DNA of 64,000 bases from contig JAJCXR010000042.1 in the NCBI GenBank assembly GCA_029263315.1, positions 62,001-126,000 of the forward strand, in the 5' to 3' direction. Below, in pieces: positions 35,232-44,012 of the stretch. Made by a program: the position numbers and the translations under genes. Source of the DNA: Acidobacteriota bacterium. Lineage in GTDB: Bacteria > Acidobacteriota > Thermoanaerobaculia > Multivoradales > J023. Numbering within the stretch: the stretch's first letter is position 1; every line of letters starts with the position of its first letter. The notes beneath the pieces were generated by a model. The model was not told the origin of the DNA and made no database searches. It was given only the letters and a program-made list of their open reading frames with translations.

Positions 35232-35923
35232 ACGAATTCTTCGACAGCCTGCAACCCGCCCAAGCAGGGGCCAACTTCGGCCCCTTCGACATCATCCTGG
35301 TGGCCGGGCTGAGCGCCCTCTGCGTTTTTGTCGTCTCCCGGGTCTATCAATCGACCCACCGGGGGACGTCCTACTCCCAGTCCTACATTCACTCCCTATT
35401 CCTGATGGCCCTGTGCACTGGAATCGTGATGATGATCATCGGCAGCAATATCGCCCGCGCCTTCAGCCTGGTGGGTGCGCTGTCGATCATCCGCTTCCGC
35501 ACCGCCGTCAAGGATGTCCGCGATACCGCCTATCTGTTTTTTGCCGTGGTCATCGGCATGGGTTGCGGCACCGGTTTCTTCCTGCACACGGCGGTCTTCA
35601 CGCTGGTCACTTGCCTTTTCATGTGGCTCCTCCACCGCTTCGACTTCGCGGTCAAGAACGAGACCGAAGAGATCCTCAAAATCACCTACCTGCGCCAAGG
35701 GGATGCGGCGCAGCGTCTCGCCGAAGTGTTGCAGCAAGCCTTGCCGAAACGGCACCGCCTGATCAACAGCGTGCGTAACATCGAGGGCACCACCGATACT
35801 CAGGTCTATGTGGTGCAGACCCGCAAAGGCGTGCTCGACGACGAGCTGGAAGGCCAACTGACGGCCGTTGAGGGTGTGCAGAACGTCGCCCTCTACGTGC
35901 ACGATCAACAGGTCGATCTCTGA
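35228..35923 (+). CDS. DUF4956 membrane protein
   Basis: This 231-aa protein starts at GTG and overlaps the VTC stop by four bases. Four predicted membrane helices lie in residues 20-140 (IILVAGLSALCVFVVSRVY, SLFLMALCTGIVMMIIGSNI, TAYLFFAVVIGMGCGTGFF and TLVTCLFMWLLHRF). The central conserved motif is ARAFSLVGALSIIRFRTAVKD between helices 2 and 3. The last 90 residues are soluble with a ferredoxin-like beta-alpha pattern. DUF4956 proteins co-occur with VTC polymerases, which suggests a membrane partner or conduit for the polymer; unproven. No other role is known to me. Confidence 0.88.
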   Translation: MNEFFDSLQPAQAGANFGPFDIILVAGLSALCVFVVSRVYQSTHRGTSYSQSYIHSLFLMALCTGIVMMIIGSNIARAFSLVGALSIIRFRTAVKDVRDTAYLFFAVVIGMGCGTGFFLHTAVFTLVTCLFMWLLHRFDFAVKNETEEILKITYLRQGDAAQRLAEVLQQALPKRHRLINSVRNIEGTTDTQVYVVQTRKGVLDDELEGQLTAVEGVQNVALYVHDQQVDL

Positions 35924-35936
35924 GCCGAGCCTTACC

Positions 35937-38519
35937 ATGCCGTCGACCCCGCCCTCTTTCTTGCGTCGCCTGACCCTCTCGCCATCCAGCGGCCACCGCC
36001 CCCCGTGGTTGCGGGGGGTCCTGTGGGTGGCCATTGGCCTGTTGGTCAGCCTCGGGGCGTGGATCCTGGTGGTGGCGGCACAGAAGGCCCTGTTCTTTCA
36101 ACGTACCGGCCTCGACCAAGACAACAGCAACGTCCTGCGCATGGCCACCAAAGAGGTGCTCACCCACCTCATCGAGCCTTACTACAACCACCGGCTCATC
36201 AGCACCACCGAGCTGCCGATCTACGACCTGCAGCTCAGCCCCAAGCGCCTGGCGGAATGGCACACCATCCTCGACCGGGTGACCGAGCGGGGCAAGGCAC
36301 AGCCGGAGGACCAGATTTATCTGCCGGGCCGCTTCCGCCATGGGGACGAGGTCTACGAGGTGGACATCCGGGGACGCGGTACCTTGGCCGGGCACTATCG
36401 CAAGGCCAAGCCGTCGATCCGCGTCAAGTTCCCCAAGGACCGCCATTTCGAAGGGGATCGGGTGGTCAATTTCATCATCCCCTACGAACAGACGCGGGTG
36501 GTGGTAGATACCACCCTGAACGAGATCGCCCGCAGGCACGGTCTGTTGGCCTACCGCCGTCAATTCGCCGTCCTACGGCTCAACGGCAAGGTGCTCGGCG
36601 TCTATCAACGGATGGAGCATTTCCGCAAGGAGCTGGCGGTCAAGCAAGGGCGGTCCGAAGGATTTTTCGTCAGCGCTCTCGGCCAGGGCAAAGGCGGCAG
36701 CGACACCGCCACCCACCTCGGTTTCCAGGCCGCCGTCAAGGCGATGACCGCTTGCACGCGGGGCTGCTCGCCACGGCAGGCGGAAAATCTACTGGACCAC
36801 TGGCTCGACGAAGAACGCTTGGCCACCTACTGCGCCCTGACCACCTGGTTCTACTCCGACCATGCTTGGGGACCCGACAATCTGATCCTCTTCTTCGACC
36901 CCGGCTACGGGCGTCTGGAGCCCATCCCCTGGGACGTCGGGACCTTGCCGATCTATTTTCTGCCCCACGCCGACGAGCATCCCGAATGGGTCGTGGAGAG
37001 CACCGTCGATATGGGGGAGGCCCTGCTGGCGGTGCCCCGCTTCCGTCAGCGCCGCAACGAGATCCTGTGGCAACTGGTGCGCCAGGAAGAGGCCTTCGCC
37101 CAGGCTGAGGCGAAACGTCAATTCGAAGCGATAAGACCGTCCCTCGACTACGACACCGAGTACTCCCGCCGCCGGACCCGGCGGTTCTATGATTCTTTCA
37201 GCCGTATCGTCCGCGGCAACGCAGCCTTGGTGGAGCGGGTCTTGGCCCAGCGCCGGTTGGTGGTGACCGGCTCCGAGCAGGGCTTGCGGGTGATCAACTG
37301 GAGCGTCGGCGAAGCGCGGATGGAGCGTCTCGAGGTGGTCAGTGCCGACGGCCGACGGCAGGTGGTGGAGCTCGCCGGAGACCTCGTGCCGGGACGCTTC
37401 AACGCTCAACTGGGGGTGCTCGACATCGCCGTCGAGCTGGACTTCCCGCCCCACACCGTCCACGCCGTGGCCAGTCACCACTTGAGCGGTGAAACCTTCG
37501 CCCCCGACGAGGTGACCTGGCAGAGGGCCGCTCCGACGGTCGACGAAGCCATGCCGCCGCGGCCGGTGCATCGGGCGCCACCCTTCACAGGTCCGGTGCC
37601 CAGCTTGGTGGCGGCGGCAACCCCGCCCCCCGGTATCGACTGGCCGCAAACACCCCCAGCGGGAGTCCGGGTGGACGCCTCCACAGGTGCCTGGCACTTT
37701 TCCGGCCAGATGCGTCTCGACCATTCGCTGGCGGTTCCCCAGGGGGTGCCGGTGGTCTTCGAGCCCGGCCTGCTCTTGCGGCTCGGCGCCGACGTCAGCT
37801 TGATCATCCGCGGCGATTTGAGCAGCTTGGGCAGCAGCGAGCGCCCCATCGTCATCGCCGCCGCCGAGCCACGGCAACCCTTTGACACCCTGGCGGTGTT
37901 GGGGCGGGCGCAACGACCGACCCAAGTGCGGGTCCGCCATACGACCGTCGACGGCGGCCAGGAGGGGGACTTCCTCGGTGTCCACTTCAGCGGCGCCTTC
38001 TCCATCTACGGCGGCGACCTGGAAATGCATCACAGCCGGATCCTCAACGCCGCCGGTGAGGATGGCCTGAACGTCAAATACGGCGCTACGCAGCTGCACC
38101 ACACCGTCTTTGAAAATACCTGGGGGGACGCCCTCGACCTCGACTTCTCCAACGCCGAGCTGTCGCACAATCGGGTGCGTCACAGCGGCGGCGACGGTTT
38201 CGACTTCAGCGGCTCGACGGTGCAAGTGTACGATTGCACCTTCGAGGACATCGCGGACAAGGGGTTGAGCGTCGGCGAGAATAGCCAGGTCAAGGCCTGG
38301 CGCAACAGTTTCCGCCGCGCCACCACGGGTATCGCGGTCAAAGATCTGTCCGAGGCCGAGCTACAAGATAATAGTTATATGGATTTGGAGGTAGCCATCG
38401 CCATCTATCAAAAGAAGCAAGTTTTTGCCTCGGGCCGGGTGACCTATCGCCCCGCCCGCCTGGAGAACGTTGCCAGCGAGCTCCTGTTGGACCCGGGTGC
38501 CCGAGCCACACGGCACTGA
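35937..38519 (+). CDS. CotH-family kinase fused to a right-handed beta-helix
   Basis: The ATG at 35937 is the natural start, 13 bases after the DUF4956 stop; the longer frame overlaps that gene. The 860-aa chain has one membrane helix (about residues 25-45, GVLWVAIGLLVSLGAWILVV). A CotH kinase domain covers about 100-400, with the signature SDHAWGPDNL (catalytic-type Asp and metal-binding Asn) and IPWDVG. The C-terminal third (about 560-830) shows stacked short repeats such as LEMHHSRILNAAGEDGLNVKYG and NNRVRHSGGDGFDFS-like phrases typical of parallel beta-helix proteins. CotH enzymes phosphorylate secreted proteins, using ATP with an atypical kinase fold. Fusion to a beta-helix gives a surface-facing enzyme, perhaps acting on a polymer. 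The exact substrate is unknown. Confidence 0.87.
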   Translation: MPSTPPSFLRRLTLSPSSGHRPPWLRGVLWVAIGLLVSLGAWILVVAAQKALFFQRTGLDQDNSNVLRMATKEVLTHLIEPYYNHRLISTTELPIYDLQLSPKRLAEWHTILDRVTERGKAQPEDQIYLPGRFRHGDEVYEVDIRGRGTLAGHYRKAKPSIRVKFPKDRHFEGDRVVNFIIPYEQTRVVVDTTLNEIARRHGLLAYRRQFAVLRLNGKVLGVYQRMEHFRKELAVKQGRSEGFFVSALGQGKGGSDTATHLGFQAAVKAMTACTRGCSPRQAENLLDHWLDEERLATYCALTTWFYSDHAWGPDNLILFFDPGYGRLEPIPWDVGTLPIYFLPHADEHPEWVVESTVDMGEALLAVPRFRQRRNEILWQLVRQEEAFAQAEAKRQFEAIRPSLDYDTEYSRRRTRRFYDSFSRIVRGNAALVERVLAQRRLVVTGSEQGLRVINWSVGEARMERLEVVSADGRRQVVELAGDLVPGRFNAQLGVLDIAVELDFPPHTVHAVASHHLSGETFAPDEVTWQRAAPTVDEAMPPRPVHRAPPFTGPVPSLVAAATPPPGIDWPQTPPAGVRVDASTGAWHFSGQMRLDHSLAVPQGVPVVFEPGLLLRLGADVSLIIRGDLSSLGSSERPIVIAAAEPRQPFDTLAVLGRAQRPTQVRVRHTTVDGGQEGDFLGVHFSGAFSIYGGDLEMHHSRILNAAGEDGLNVKYGATQLHHTVFENTWGDALDLDFSNAELSHNRVRHSGGDGFDFSGSTVQVYDCTFEDIADKGLSVGENSQVKAWRNSFRRATTGIAVKDLSEAELQDNSYMDLEVAIAIYQKKQVFASGRVTYRPARLENVASELLLDPGARATRH

Positions 38520-38549
38520 GCCCATCCCTTGACATCCCCCACACCCGAC

Positions 38550-40064
38550 ATGGCCAATCCGGCGCCAGAGCTTGCCGCCGGTCATTTCACCGAAGGGCGA
38601 TACTTCAAGCTCCAGAAGCTGGGGTTCGCCCTCTTGGTGTTGGCCACCTTCGCCTCCTTCGTCTATTTTGTCATCTGGGCCGACGGCCGCCCCTATCCCC
38701 CCGGTCGACGCTGGATCAGCCTCTCCATCTTGGCGGTTTTCATGACGCCGCTGCTCTTCCACACGGCCATGACATGCCTTTTGGGATGGCGATTCCGCCT
38801 GCGACCGGAGCGCCCGGCCCCCTCCGGACATCGGGTGGATATCTTCTTCACCACCTTCGACGAGCCGACGGCGATGATCCGTCGAAACCTCGCCGCCGCA
38901 GTCGCCGTCACCTACCCCCACACCACTTATTTGTTGGACGACGCCGGGCGGCCAGAGCTCGAGAGCCTGGCGCGAGAGCTCGGGGCCCGCTACATCGCCC
39001 GACCGGGGCAAGAGCACCACAAGGCGGGCAACGTCAACTATGCCCTGGCCCGCAGCGACGGCGACTTGGTGGCCATTTTCGATGCCGATCACCGTCCCGA
39101 GAAAGACTTCCTCGACCACACCGTGGGCTACTTCGAGGATCCTGAAATCGGCTTCGTGCAGATCATGATCACCTTCGCCAACGATGATGCCGGCCTCTTT
39201 GAGCAAGCGTCGGCCCAGACCGCCTTGGACTATTACAACATCGCCGCGGTGGGTAAGGATCGCTGCGACGCAGCGGGCCTGATGGGCTCCAACGCCGTGT
39301 TGCGTCGCAGCGCCCTCCAAGACATCGGCCTCTACCGTCCCGGCCTGGCGGAGGATCTGGAGACCTCCCTCGCCCTGCATGCCGCCGGTTGGCACTCGGC
39401 CTATGTGCGCCGCCCCCTGGCGCCGGGCCAAACTCCGGCCGACTTGCCGTCTTTCATGAAACAACAGCTCAAATGGGCCAGCGGCGTCTTCGAAGCGGCC
39501 CTGCGCTCCTTCCGCGGCCCTTTCTGGAAGCTCACCGGCCTGCAGAAGCTCTGCTACTTGACCCGCTTCACCTATTACCTGTTGGGGGCCATGGTCCTAC
39601 CCAACATGCTGGCGGTCGCCGCGACGCTGTTTTGGCCCATCTTCGACATCGAAAACTTCACCGTCGCGCTGCTGCCCCTGACCTTGACGGCCCTCGCCAC
39701 CCGGGTGGTGCCGTTGCGTCTGTGGTCCTTGCAAGAGCGGGCTCGCCGGGGTTTCCTGTTCAAGGGCACTTCCCTGGTGGCCACCGCCTGGCCCGCCTAC
39801 AGCATGGCGCTCCTCACCTCGCTGCTGCGCCGACCGGTGCCATTTGTCGCCACCCCGAAGACGGCAAGGGCCCATCTCCCCGCTGGCTCGTACCTACCCC
39901 AACTGATCGTCATCTTGGTCATGCTGTGCGCCATCGGCTGGCGGCTGGCCCATTGGCAGCAGCGTGCCCTACCGATCACCGTCGCCGTCGGTTTGACGCT
40001 CGTCGCCAGTCAGTGGATCCTGCCGGTGGCCATGTTTCGCGCCTGGCGGTCCTCGGGTAAATAG
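38550..40064 (+). CDS. Processive GT2 family glycosyltransferase (cellulose-synthase-like)
   Basis: The ATG at 38550 is preferred over a TTG at 38529; neither has a clear ribosome site. The 504-aa enzyme has two N-terminal helices (about 25-85) and a GT-A domain with DDAG, DADH (metal-binding DxD), LAEDLE and the QQLKW form of the Q..RW motif of processive synthases. Four or more C-terminal helices follow. Processive GT2 enzymes make and extrude beta-linked polysaccharide in one step, which would explain why no flippase is needed for this polymer. It is the fifth gene of the operon starting at 33498. Confidence 0.9.
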   Translation: MANPAPELAAGHFTEGRYFKLQKLGFALLVLATFASFVYFVIWADGRPYPPGRRWISLSILAVFMTPLLFHTAMTCLLGWRFRLRPERPAPSGHRVDIFFTTFDEPTAMIRRNLAAAVAVTYPHTTYLLDDAGRPELESLARELGARYIARPGQEHHKAGNVNYALARSDGDLVAIFDADHRPEKDFLDHTVGYFEDPEIGFVQIMITFANDDAGLFEQASAQTALDYYNIAAVGKDRCDAAGLMGSNAVLRRSALQDIGLYRPGLAEDLETSLALHAAGWHSAYVRRPLAPGQTPADLPSFMKQQLKWASGVFEAALRSFRGPFWKLTGLQKLCYLTRFTYYLLGAMVLPNMLAVAATLFWPIFDIENFTVALLPLTLTALATRVVPLRLWSLQERARRGFLFKGTSLVATAWPAYSMALLTSLLRRPVPFVATPKTARAHLPAGSYLPQLIVILVMLCAIGWRLAHWQQRALPITVAVGLTLVASQWILPVAMFRAWRSSGK

Positions 40065-40176
40065 TCTTCGCCACCTCGAGGCCGCTACTGTAATGCGGCT
40101 TGTAAGGCGGATGCCCCATGATGAGGTCACTGAAAACCACGCCTCACCTATTTCCGGCTGGACCCGGGAGGACTCA

Positions 40177-40305
40177 ATGCTGACACTCGTTCTATTCTCA
40201 AGCCTGGCGCTCTGGCTCGGCGTCGCCGCGGTACAATGGCGACCAGTCGTCCTTCGCCGTCGAAAGATCCGTCGATCCGTCGCCCAGCGTCCCAGTCGCC
40301 GCTGA
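40177..40305 (+). CDS. Small membrane protein, 42 aa
   Basis: The ATG at 40177 has a strong GGGAGGA site 6 bases before it, which sets the start; a longer frame from 40093 has none. The product has one hydrophobic helix (LTLVLFSSLALWLGVAAVQW) and a very basic tail (RRRKIRRSVAQRPSRR), so it is a single-pass protein with the positive end in the cytoplasm. It lies between the GT2 operon and the sugar transferase gene. No known family; the ribosome site is the main evidence. Confidence 0.5.
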   Translation: MLTLVLFSSLALWLGVAAVQWRPVVLRRRKIRRSVAQRPSRR

Positions 40306-40332
40306 ACGGGAGCCCAGGCCATCACCGAGTTC

Positions 40333-41886
40333 GTGCAAGCCCGCCGTCAATTTGTCAACGAGCTGTTCAAGCTCGTCGATTTGCTACTCATGACGGCGTC
40401 CTTTGTGCTGGCCCTCTGGGTGGCGGGTGATTATCCGCCCTGGCAGCAGCTGTTGAACGACTATCTGCGGGCGGCCTCGATTCCCAAGGCCTCCGTCCTG
40501 CTTATTTTCTGGCATTTCAGCCTGCACTTCCTCGGCCTCTATCGTTCCCGGCGCCTGCTCTCGCCGGTGCGCGAGGCCTTCGATATTCTGCGGGCCATGG
40601 TGGTGGTCAGCCTGCTGACCAATCTCACCGGCTACATCATCGACGCCAACATCGAGCCTTTTCTGCTGTTCAGCGTCTTTTGCGTGCTCTCCACCTTCCT
40701 CATTCTGGTGGCGAGAATGCTTCAAAGGGCGCTCCTCGGATGGGCCCGCGAGCGAGGACGTAATCTGCGCAACGTGCTGATGGTGGGAACCAACAAGCGG
40801 GCCCGCCAGTTCGCCGACAAAATCGAGTCACGGAGCGCCCTGGGCTTCCACATCATGGGGTGGGTCGACGAAGACTGGCATGGTTTGAAGGACGCCATGG
40901 AGGAGCTGGGCATCGACGAGCTCGCCACCTCCATCGATAAGCTGGACGAATTCCTACGCGAGAATCCGGTGGACGAGGTGATCATCGCCCTGCCCTTCAG
41001 CACGTCCTACCGCGAATCCAGCCGCATCGTCAGCCTGTGTGAAGAGCAGGGCATCATGGTGCGCTTCGTATCGCAATTCTTCGACACCCGGCTGGCCAAG
41101 GCGCAGGTCGAGATGTTTCAAGGGGTGCCGGTGCTCAGCCTGATGCCGCGGGTGATGGACGGTTGGCAGTCGATCATCAAACGGGTGATGGACTTGACGG
41201 TCTCCACCGTCCTGCTGATTCTGTTGATCCCGGTGTTCGTCGTCGTCGGCATCGCCATCAAGCTCACCTCCCCTGGGCCGATCTTCTTCATCCAGCGGCG
41301 CATCGGGCTCAACAAACGAAGCTTTCCCTTGCTCAAGTTCCGCACCATGGTGATCAACGCCGAGCAAATCCTCGACGACATCGCTCACCTCAATGAGGTC
41401 AGCGGACCGGTCTTCAAAATCAAAAAGGACCCCCGCATCACCGCCATCGGCCATTTTCTGCGCAGCACTAGCATCGACGAGCTACCGCAGCTTTGGAACG
41501 TTTTCACCGGCGCCATGAGCCTGGTGGGGCCGCGACCGCTGCCGCTGCGCGATGTCGAAGGTTTCGACCGCGACCAGGATCGCTATCGGCGCCGCTTCAG
41601 CGTGCGACCGGGCATCACCTGCCTGTGGCAGGTGGGCGGCCGCAGCTCCATCCCCTTCGAGGAATGGATGGAGCTGGACCTGCAGTACATCGACGAGTGG
41701 ACCCTGTGGCTCGACTTCAAGATCCTGCTGCAAACCATCCCGGTGGTCTTCCGGCCGCTGGTCTTCGGGCATCCCGGCGAGTTCCAGGCGACGAGCAAAC
41801 CCTTGGCGGAGGTGCTGAAATTCAAGAATCGGACGCCGCCGGAAACCGGCGTCAGCACCATCAAGAATACACGGGGCCTCAACTGA
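40333..41886 (+). CDS. Polyprenyl-phosphate sugar phosphotransferase (initiating transferase)
   Basis: This is a 517-aa protein, GTG start. The order is that of WbaP/WcaJ-type polyprenyl glycosylphosphotransferases. N-terminal membrane helices cover 10-130 (four segments). A CoA-binding-like domain lies at about 140-250 ([25 protein letters not shown]). A fifth helix ([21 protein letters not shown]) precedes the catalytic domain (about 275-500), with the block [12 protein letters not shown], then [29 protein letters not shown] and [10 protein letters not shown]. It attaches the first sugar phosphate to undecaprenyl phosphate to begin a repeat unit. It starts the polysaccharide locus. Confidence 0.93.
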   Translation: MQARRQFVNELFKLVDLLLMTASFVLALWVAGDYPPWQQLLNDYLRAASIPKASVLLIFWHFSLHFLGLYRSRRLLSPVREAFDILRAMVVVSLLTNLTGYIIDANIEPFLLFSVFCVLSTFLILVARMLQRALLGWARERGRNLRNVLMVGTNKRARQFADKIESRSALGFHIMGWVDEDWHGLKDAMEELGIDELATSIDKLDEFLRENPVDEVIIALPFSTSYRESSRIVSLCEEQGIMVRFVSQFFDTRLAKAQVEMFQGVPVLSLMPRVMDGWQSIIKRVMDLTVSTVLLILLIPVFVVVGIAIKLTSPGPIFFIQRRIGLNKRSFPLLKFRTMVINAEQILDDIAHLNEVSGPVFKIKKDPRITAIGHFLRSTSIDELPQLWNVFTGAMSLVGPRPLPLRDVEGFDRDQDRYRRRFSVRPGITCLWQVGGRSSIPFEEWMELDLQYIDEWTLWLDFKILLQTIPVVFRPLVFGHPGEFQATSKPLAEVLKFKNRTPPETGVSTIKNTRGLN

Positions 41887-41888
41887 GC

Positions 41889-42839
41889 ATGGCCATTCCA
41901 AACTTTGAGCAGGTGTCCGTCCTGGTCACCGGCGGGGCGGGGTTCATCGGTTCCAATTTGGTGGACGAGCTGTTGGCACGGGGTGCCCGAGTGCGGGTCC
42001 TCGACAACCTGGCCACCGGCTTCGAGCACAACCTCGCCCACCTTGAAAATCAGATCGAATGGTTACGGGGCGACCTGCGCGACGCGGCGACGTGCCGCCA
42101 GGCCTGCGGCGGAGTCGAGGTGGTGTTTCACCAAGCCGCCCTCGGCTCCGTCCCGCGGTCGATGCAGGACCCGGCCACCAGCATCGCCGTCAACGTGGCG
42201 GGTACCAGCAACCTCTTCGCCGCGGCCCGCGACGCGGCGGTGAAGCGCCTGGTCTACGCTTCGTCGTCCAGTGTCTACGGTGACCATCCGGCCCTGCCGA
42301 AGAAGGAGGGCAAGGAGGGGACGGTGCTGTCGCCCTATGCCATGAGCAAGAAGATGTGCGAGGAGCTGGCAGACATCTACGGCCGCAGCTTCGACATGCA
42401 GATCATCGGCCTGCGCTACTTCAACGTCTATGGGCCCCGCCAGTCGCCGCAGGGGGCCTATGCGGCGGTCATCCCGCTCTTCTTCGAAGCCTACCGCAGC
42501 CGCCGCACACCGACCATCTTCGGCGACGGCGAAACGAGCCGCGACTTCACCTTTGTGGCCGATGCGGTGCGGGCCAATCTGCTGGCCGCCGGGGCGCCCG
42601 CCAAGTCCTGTGGTCGCGCCTACAATGTCGCCGCCGGGCAGCGCACCACCCTCAACCGGTTGGCGGAGATGATCCGTAAGCTGATGGGCCATGGGCCGCC
42701 GCCGGCCCACACCGCCGAACGTCCCGGCGATGTACGCCATTCCCTGGCGGATTTGACCCAAGTCCGCAAGGGCCTGGGTTACAGCCCCCAATACGATCTT
42801 CAACAGGGTTTGGAAGTCACCGCCGACGGATTTCGCTGA
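41889..42839 (+). CDS. NAD-dependent UDP-sugar 4-epimerase (WbpP/TviC-like SDR)
   Basis: The frame runs from upstream, but the ATG at 41889 (2 bases after the preceding stop) gives a normal 316-aa extended SDR. It has VTGGAGFIGSNLVDELL (13-29), ASSSSVYGDHPALPKKE (about 123-139) with the catalytic Ser, and YAMSKK (Tyr/Lys pair, about 148-153). FNVYGPRQSP and DFTFVADAV follow. The SSSSVYGDHPALPK stretch is close to WbpP and TviC, which act on UDP-GlcNAc or UDP-GlcNAcA C4. It probably supplies a UDP-hexosamine for the repeat unit. The exact sugar cannot be read from the sequence. Confidence 0.88.
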   Translation: MAIPNFEQVSVLVTGGAGFIGSNLVDELLARGARVRVLDNLATGFEHNLAHLENQIEWLRGDLRDAATCRQACGGVEVVFHQAALGSVPRSMQDPATSIAVNVAGTSNLFAAARDAAVKRLVYASSSSVYGDHPALPKKEGKEGTVLSPYAMSKKMCEELADIYGRSFDMQIIGLRYFNVYGPRQSPQGAYAAVIPLFFEAYRSRRTPTIFGDGETSRDFTFVADAVRANLLAAGAPAKSCGRAYNVAAGQRTTLNRLAEMIRKLMGHGPPPAHTAERPGDVRHSLADLTQVRKGLGYSPQYDLQQGLEVTADGFR

Positions 42840-42875
42840 CCGCCACCGGCGGTTCGAGTCGGGGTAGAATCGGCC

Positions 42876-44012
42876 ATGCGAAAGCTCAATATCGCCTTCA
42901 TCGGCGCCCGCGGCGTCATCGGCACCTATTCCGGCATCGAGACCTACTACGAAGAGGTGGGCTCCCGACTGGTGGAACGGGGGCATCGGGTGGTGGCCTA
43001 CTGTCGCAACTATTTCACTCCCGACGTGCCGAGCCATCGCGGCGTCAGCGTGCGACGCCTACCCGCCCTGCGCAGCAAACACCTGGAAACCCTGTCCCAC
43101 AGCATCCTGGCCACCCTCGACTGCTTGCCGCGGGGATTCGACATCGTGCAATACCATGCCATCGGTTCCGCCCCCCTGGCGTTGATTCCCCGCCTGCTGG
43201 GAGGCCGCACCGTGGTCTCGGTGCGTGGCCTCGACTGGCAGCGCCCCAAATGGGGGTTTGTCGCCCGCAACGCCCTCAAGCTCGGCGAATGGGCGGCGGT
43301 GCGCTGCCCCACCACCGCCATCGTCGTTTCCGCCTCGTTGCAACGCCACTACGAAACGGCCCACGGTAAACGACCCCACTTCATCCCCAATGCGGTGGTC
43401 AGCGGTCCGCGCCGCGACATCGACTTCCTGACCCAGTACGGCCTGAAGGGGGACGATTTCATCGTCTTCGCCGCCCGAATCTCCCCCGAAAAGGGGCTGC
43501 ACGACCTGCTCGAAGCCTGGCGCCCCCTGGCCGGCCGCGGCAAGAAGCTCCTGGTGGCCGGCGGTAGCTCGTACACCGGCGGCTACATCGAGCAAGTGAA
43601 GGCACAAGCCGGCGACGATGTGATCTTCCTCGGCAAGGTGGACCGTCGGACCATGGACGAGCTCTACAGCAATTGTTTTGCCTACATCCTGCCCTCCTAC
43701 ATGGAGGGGTTGTCGGTGGGTCTGCTGGAGGCGGTGAGCTATGGCTGCTGCGTCCTGACGAGCGATATCCGCGAGAACCTGGAGGTGGTGGGGGACGCCG
43801 CCTTGACCTTTGCCGCCGGTGATGTCGAGGCCATGGGACGGCAGCTGCAACGCCTCTTCGACGAGCCGGAGCTGGCGGCGGCGCAACGGGCCAAGGTGCG
43901 ACGGCAGGCGGAGAGGCAGTCCGATTGGGACGACGTGGCGGAACGCACCGAAGCTCTTTACCTCGAGTTGGTGGGGGCGAGCCGAGACGGTACAGCCGGG
44001 GCGGCCCCGTGA
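42876..44012 (+). CDS. GT4-family glycosyltransferase (GT-B fold)
   Basis: This 378-aa enzyme has an N-terminal Rossmann half starting MRKLNIAFIGARGVIGTYSGIETYYEE. The C-terminal half carries VFAARISPEKGLHDLLEAW (about 205-223), LPSYMEGLSVGLLEAVSYGCCVLTSD (about 265-290) and the EGxxxxxLE sugar-nucleotide motif of GT4. It probably adds one sugar of the repeat unit on the cytoplasmic side. Its stop overlaps the flippase start by four bases (GTGA). Confidence 0.9.
   Translation: MRKLNIAFIGARGVIGTYSGIETYYEEVGSRLVERGHRVVAYCRNYFTPDVPSHRGVSVRRLPALRSKHLETLSHSILATLDCLPRGFDIVQYHAIGSAPLALIPRLLGGRTVVSVRGLDWQRPKWGFVARNALKLGEWAAVRCPTTAIVVSASLQRHYETAHGKRPHFIPNAVVSGPRRDIDFLTQYGLKGDDFIVFAARISPEKGLHDLLEAWRPLAGRGKKLLVAGGSSYTGGYIEQVKAQAGDDVIFLGKVDRRTMDELYSNCFAYILPSYMEGLSVGLLEAVSYGCCVLTSDIRENLEVVGDAALTFAAGDVEAMGRQLQRLFDEPELAAAQRAKVRRQAERQSDWDDVAERTEALYLELVGASRDGTAGAAP

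Noticed and set aside
40093..40176. Longer start for the 42-aa membrane peptide.
   Set aside because: No ribosome site; the ATG at 40177 has a strong one.
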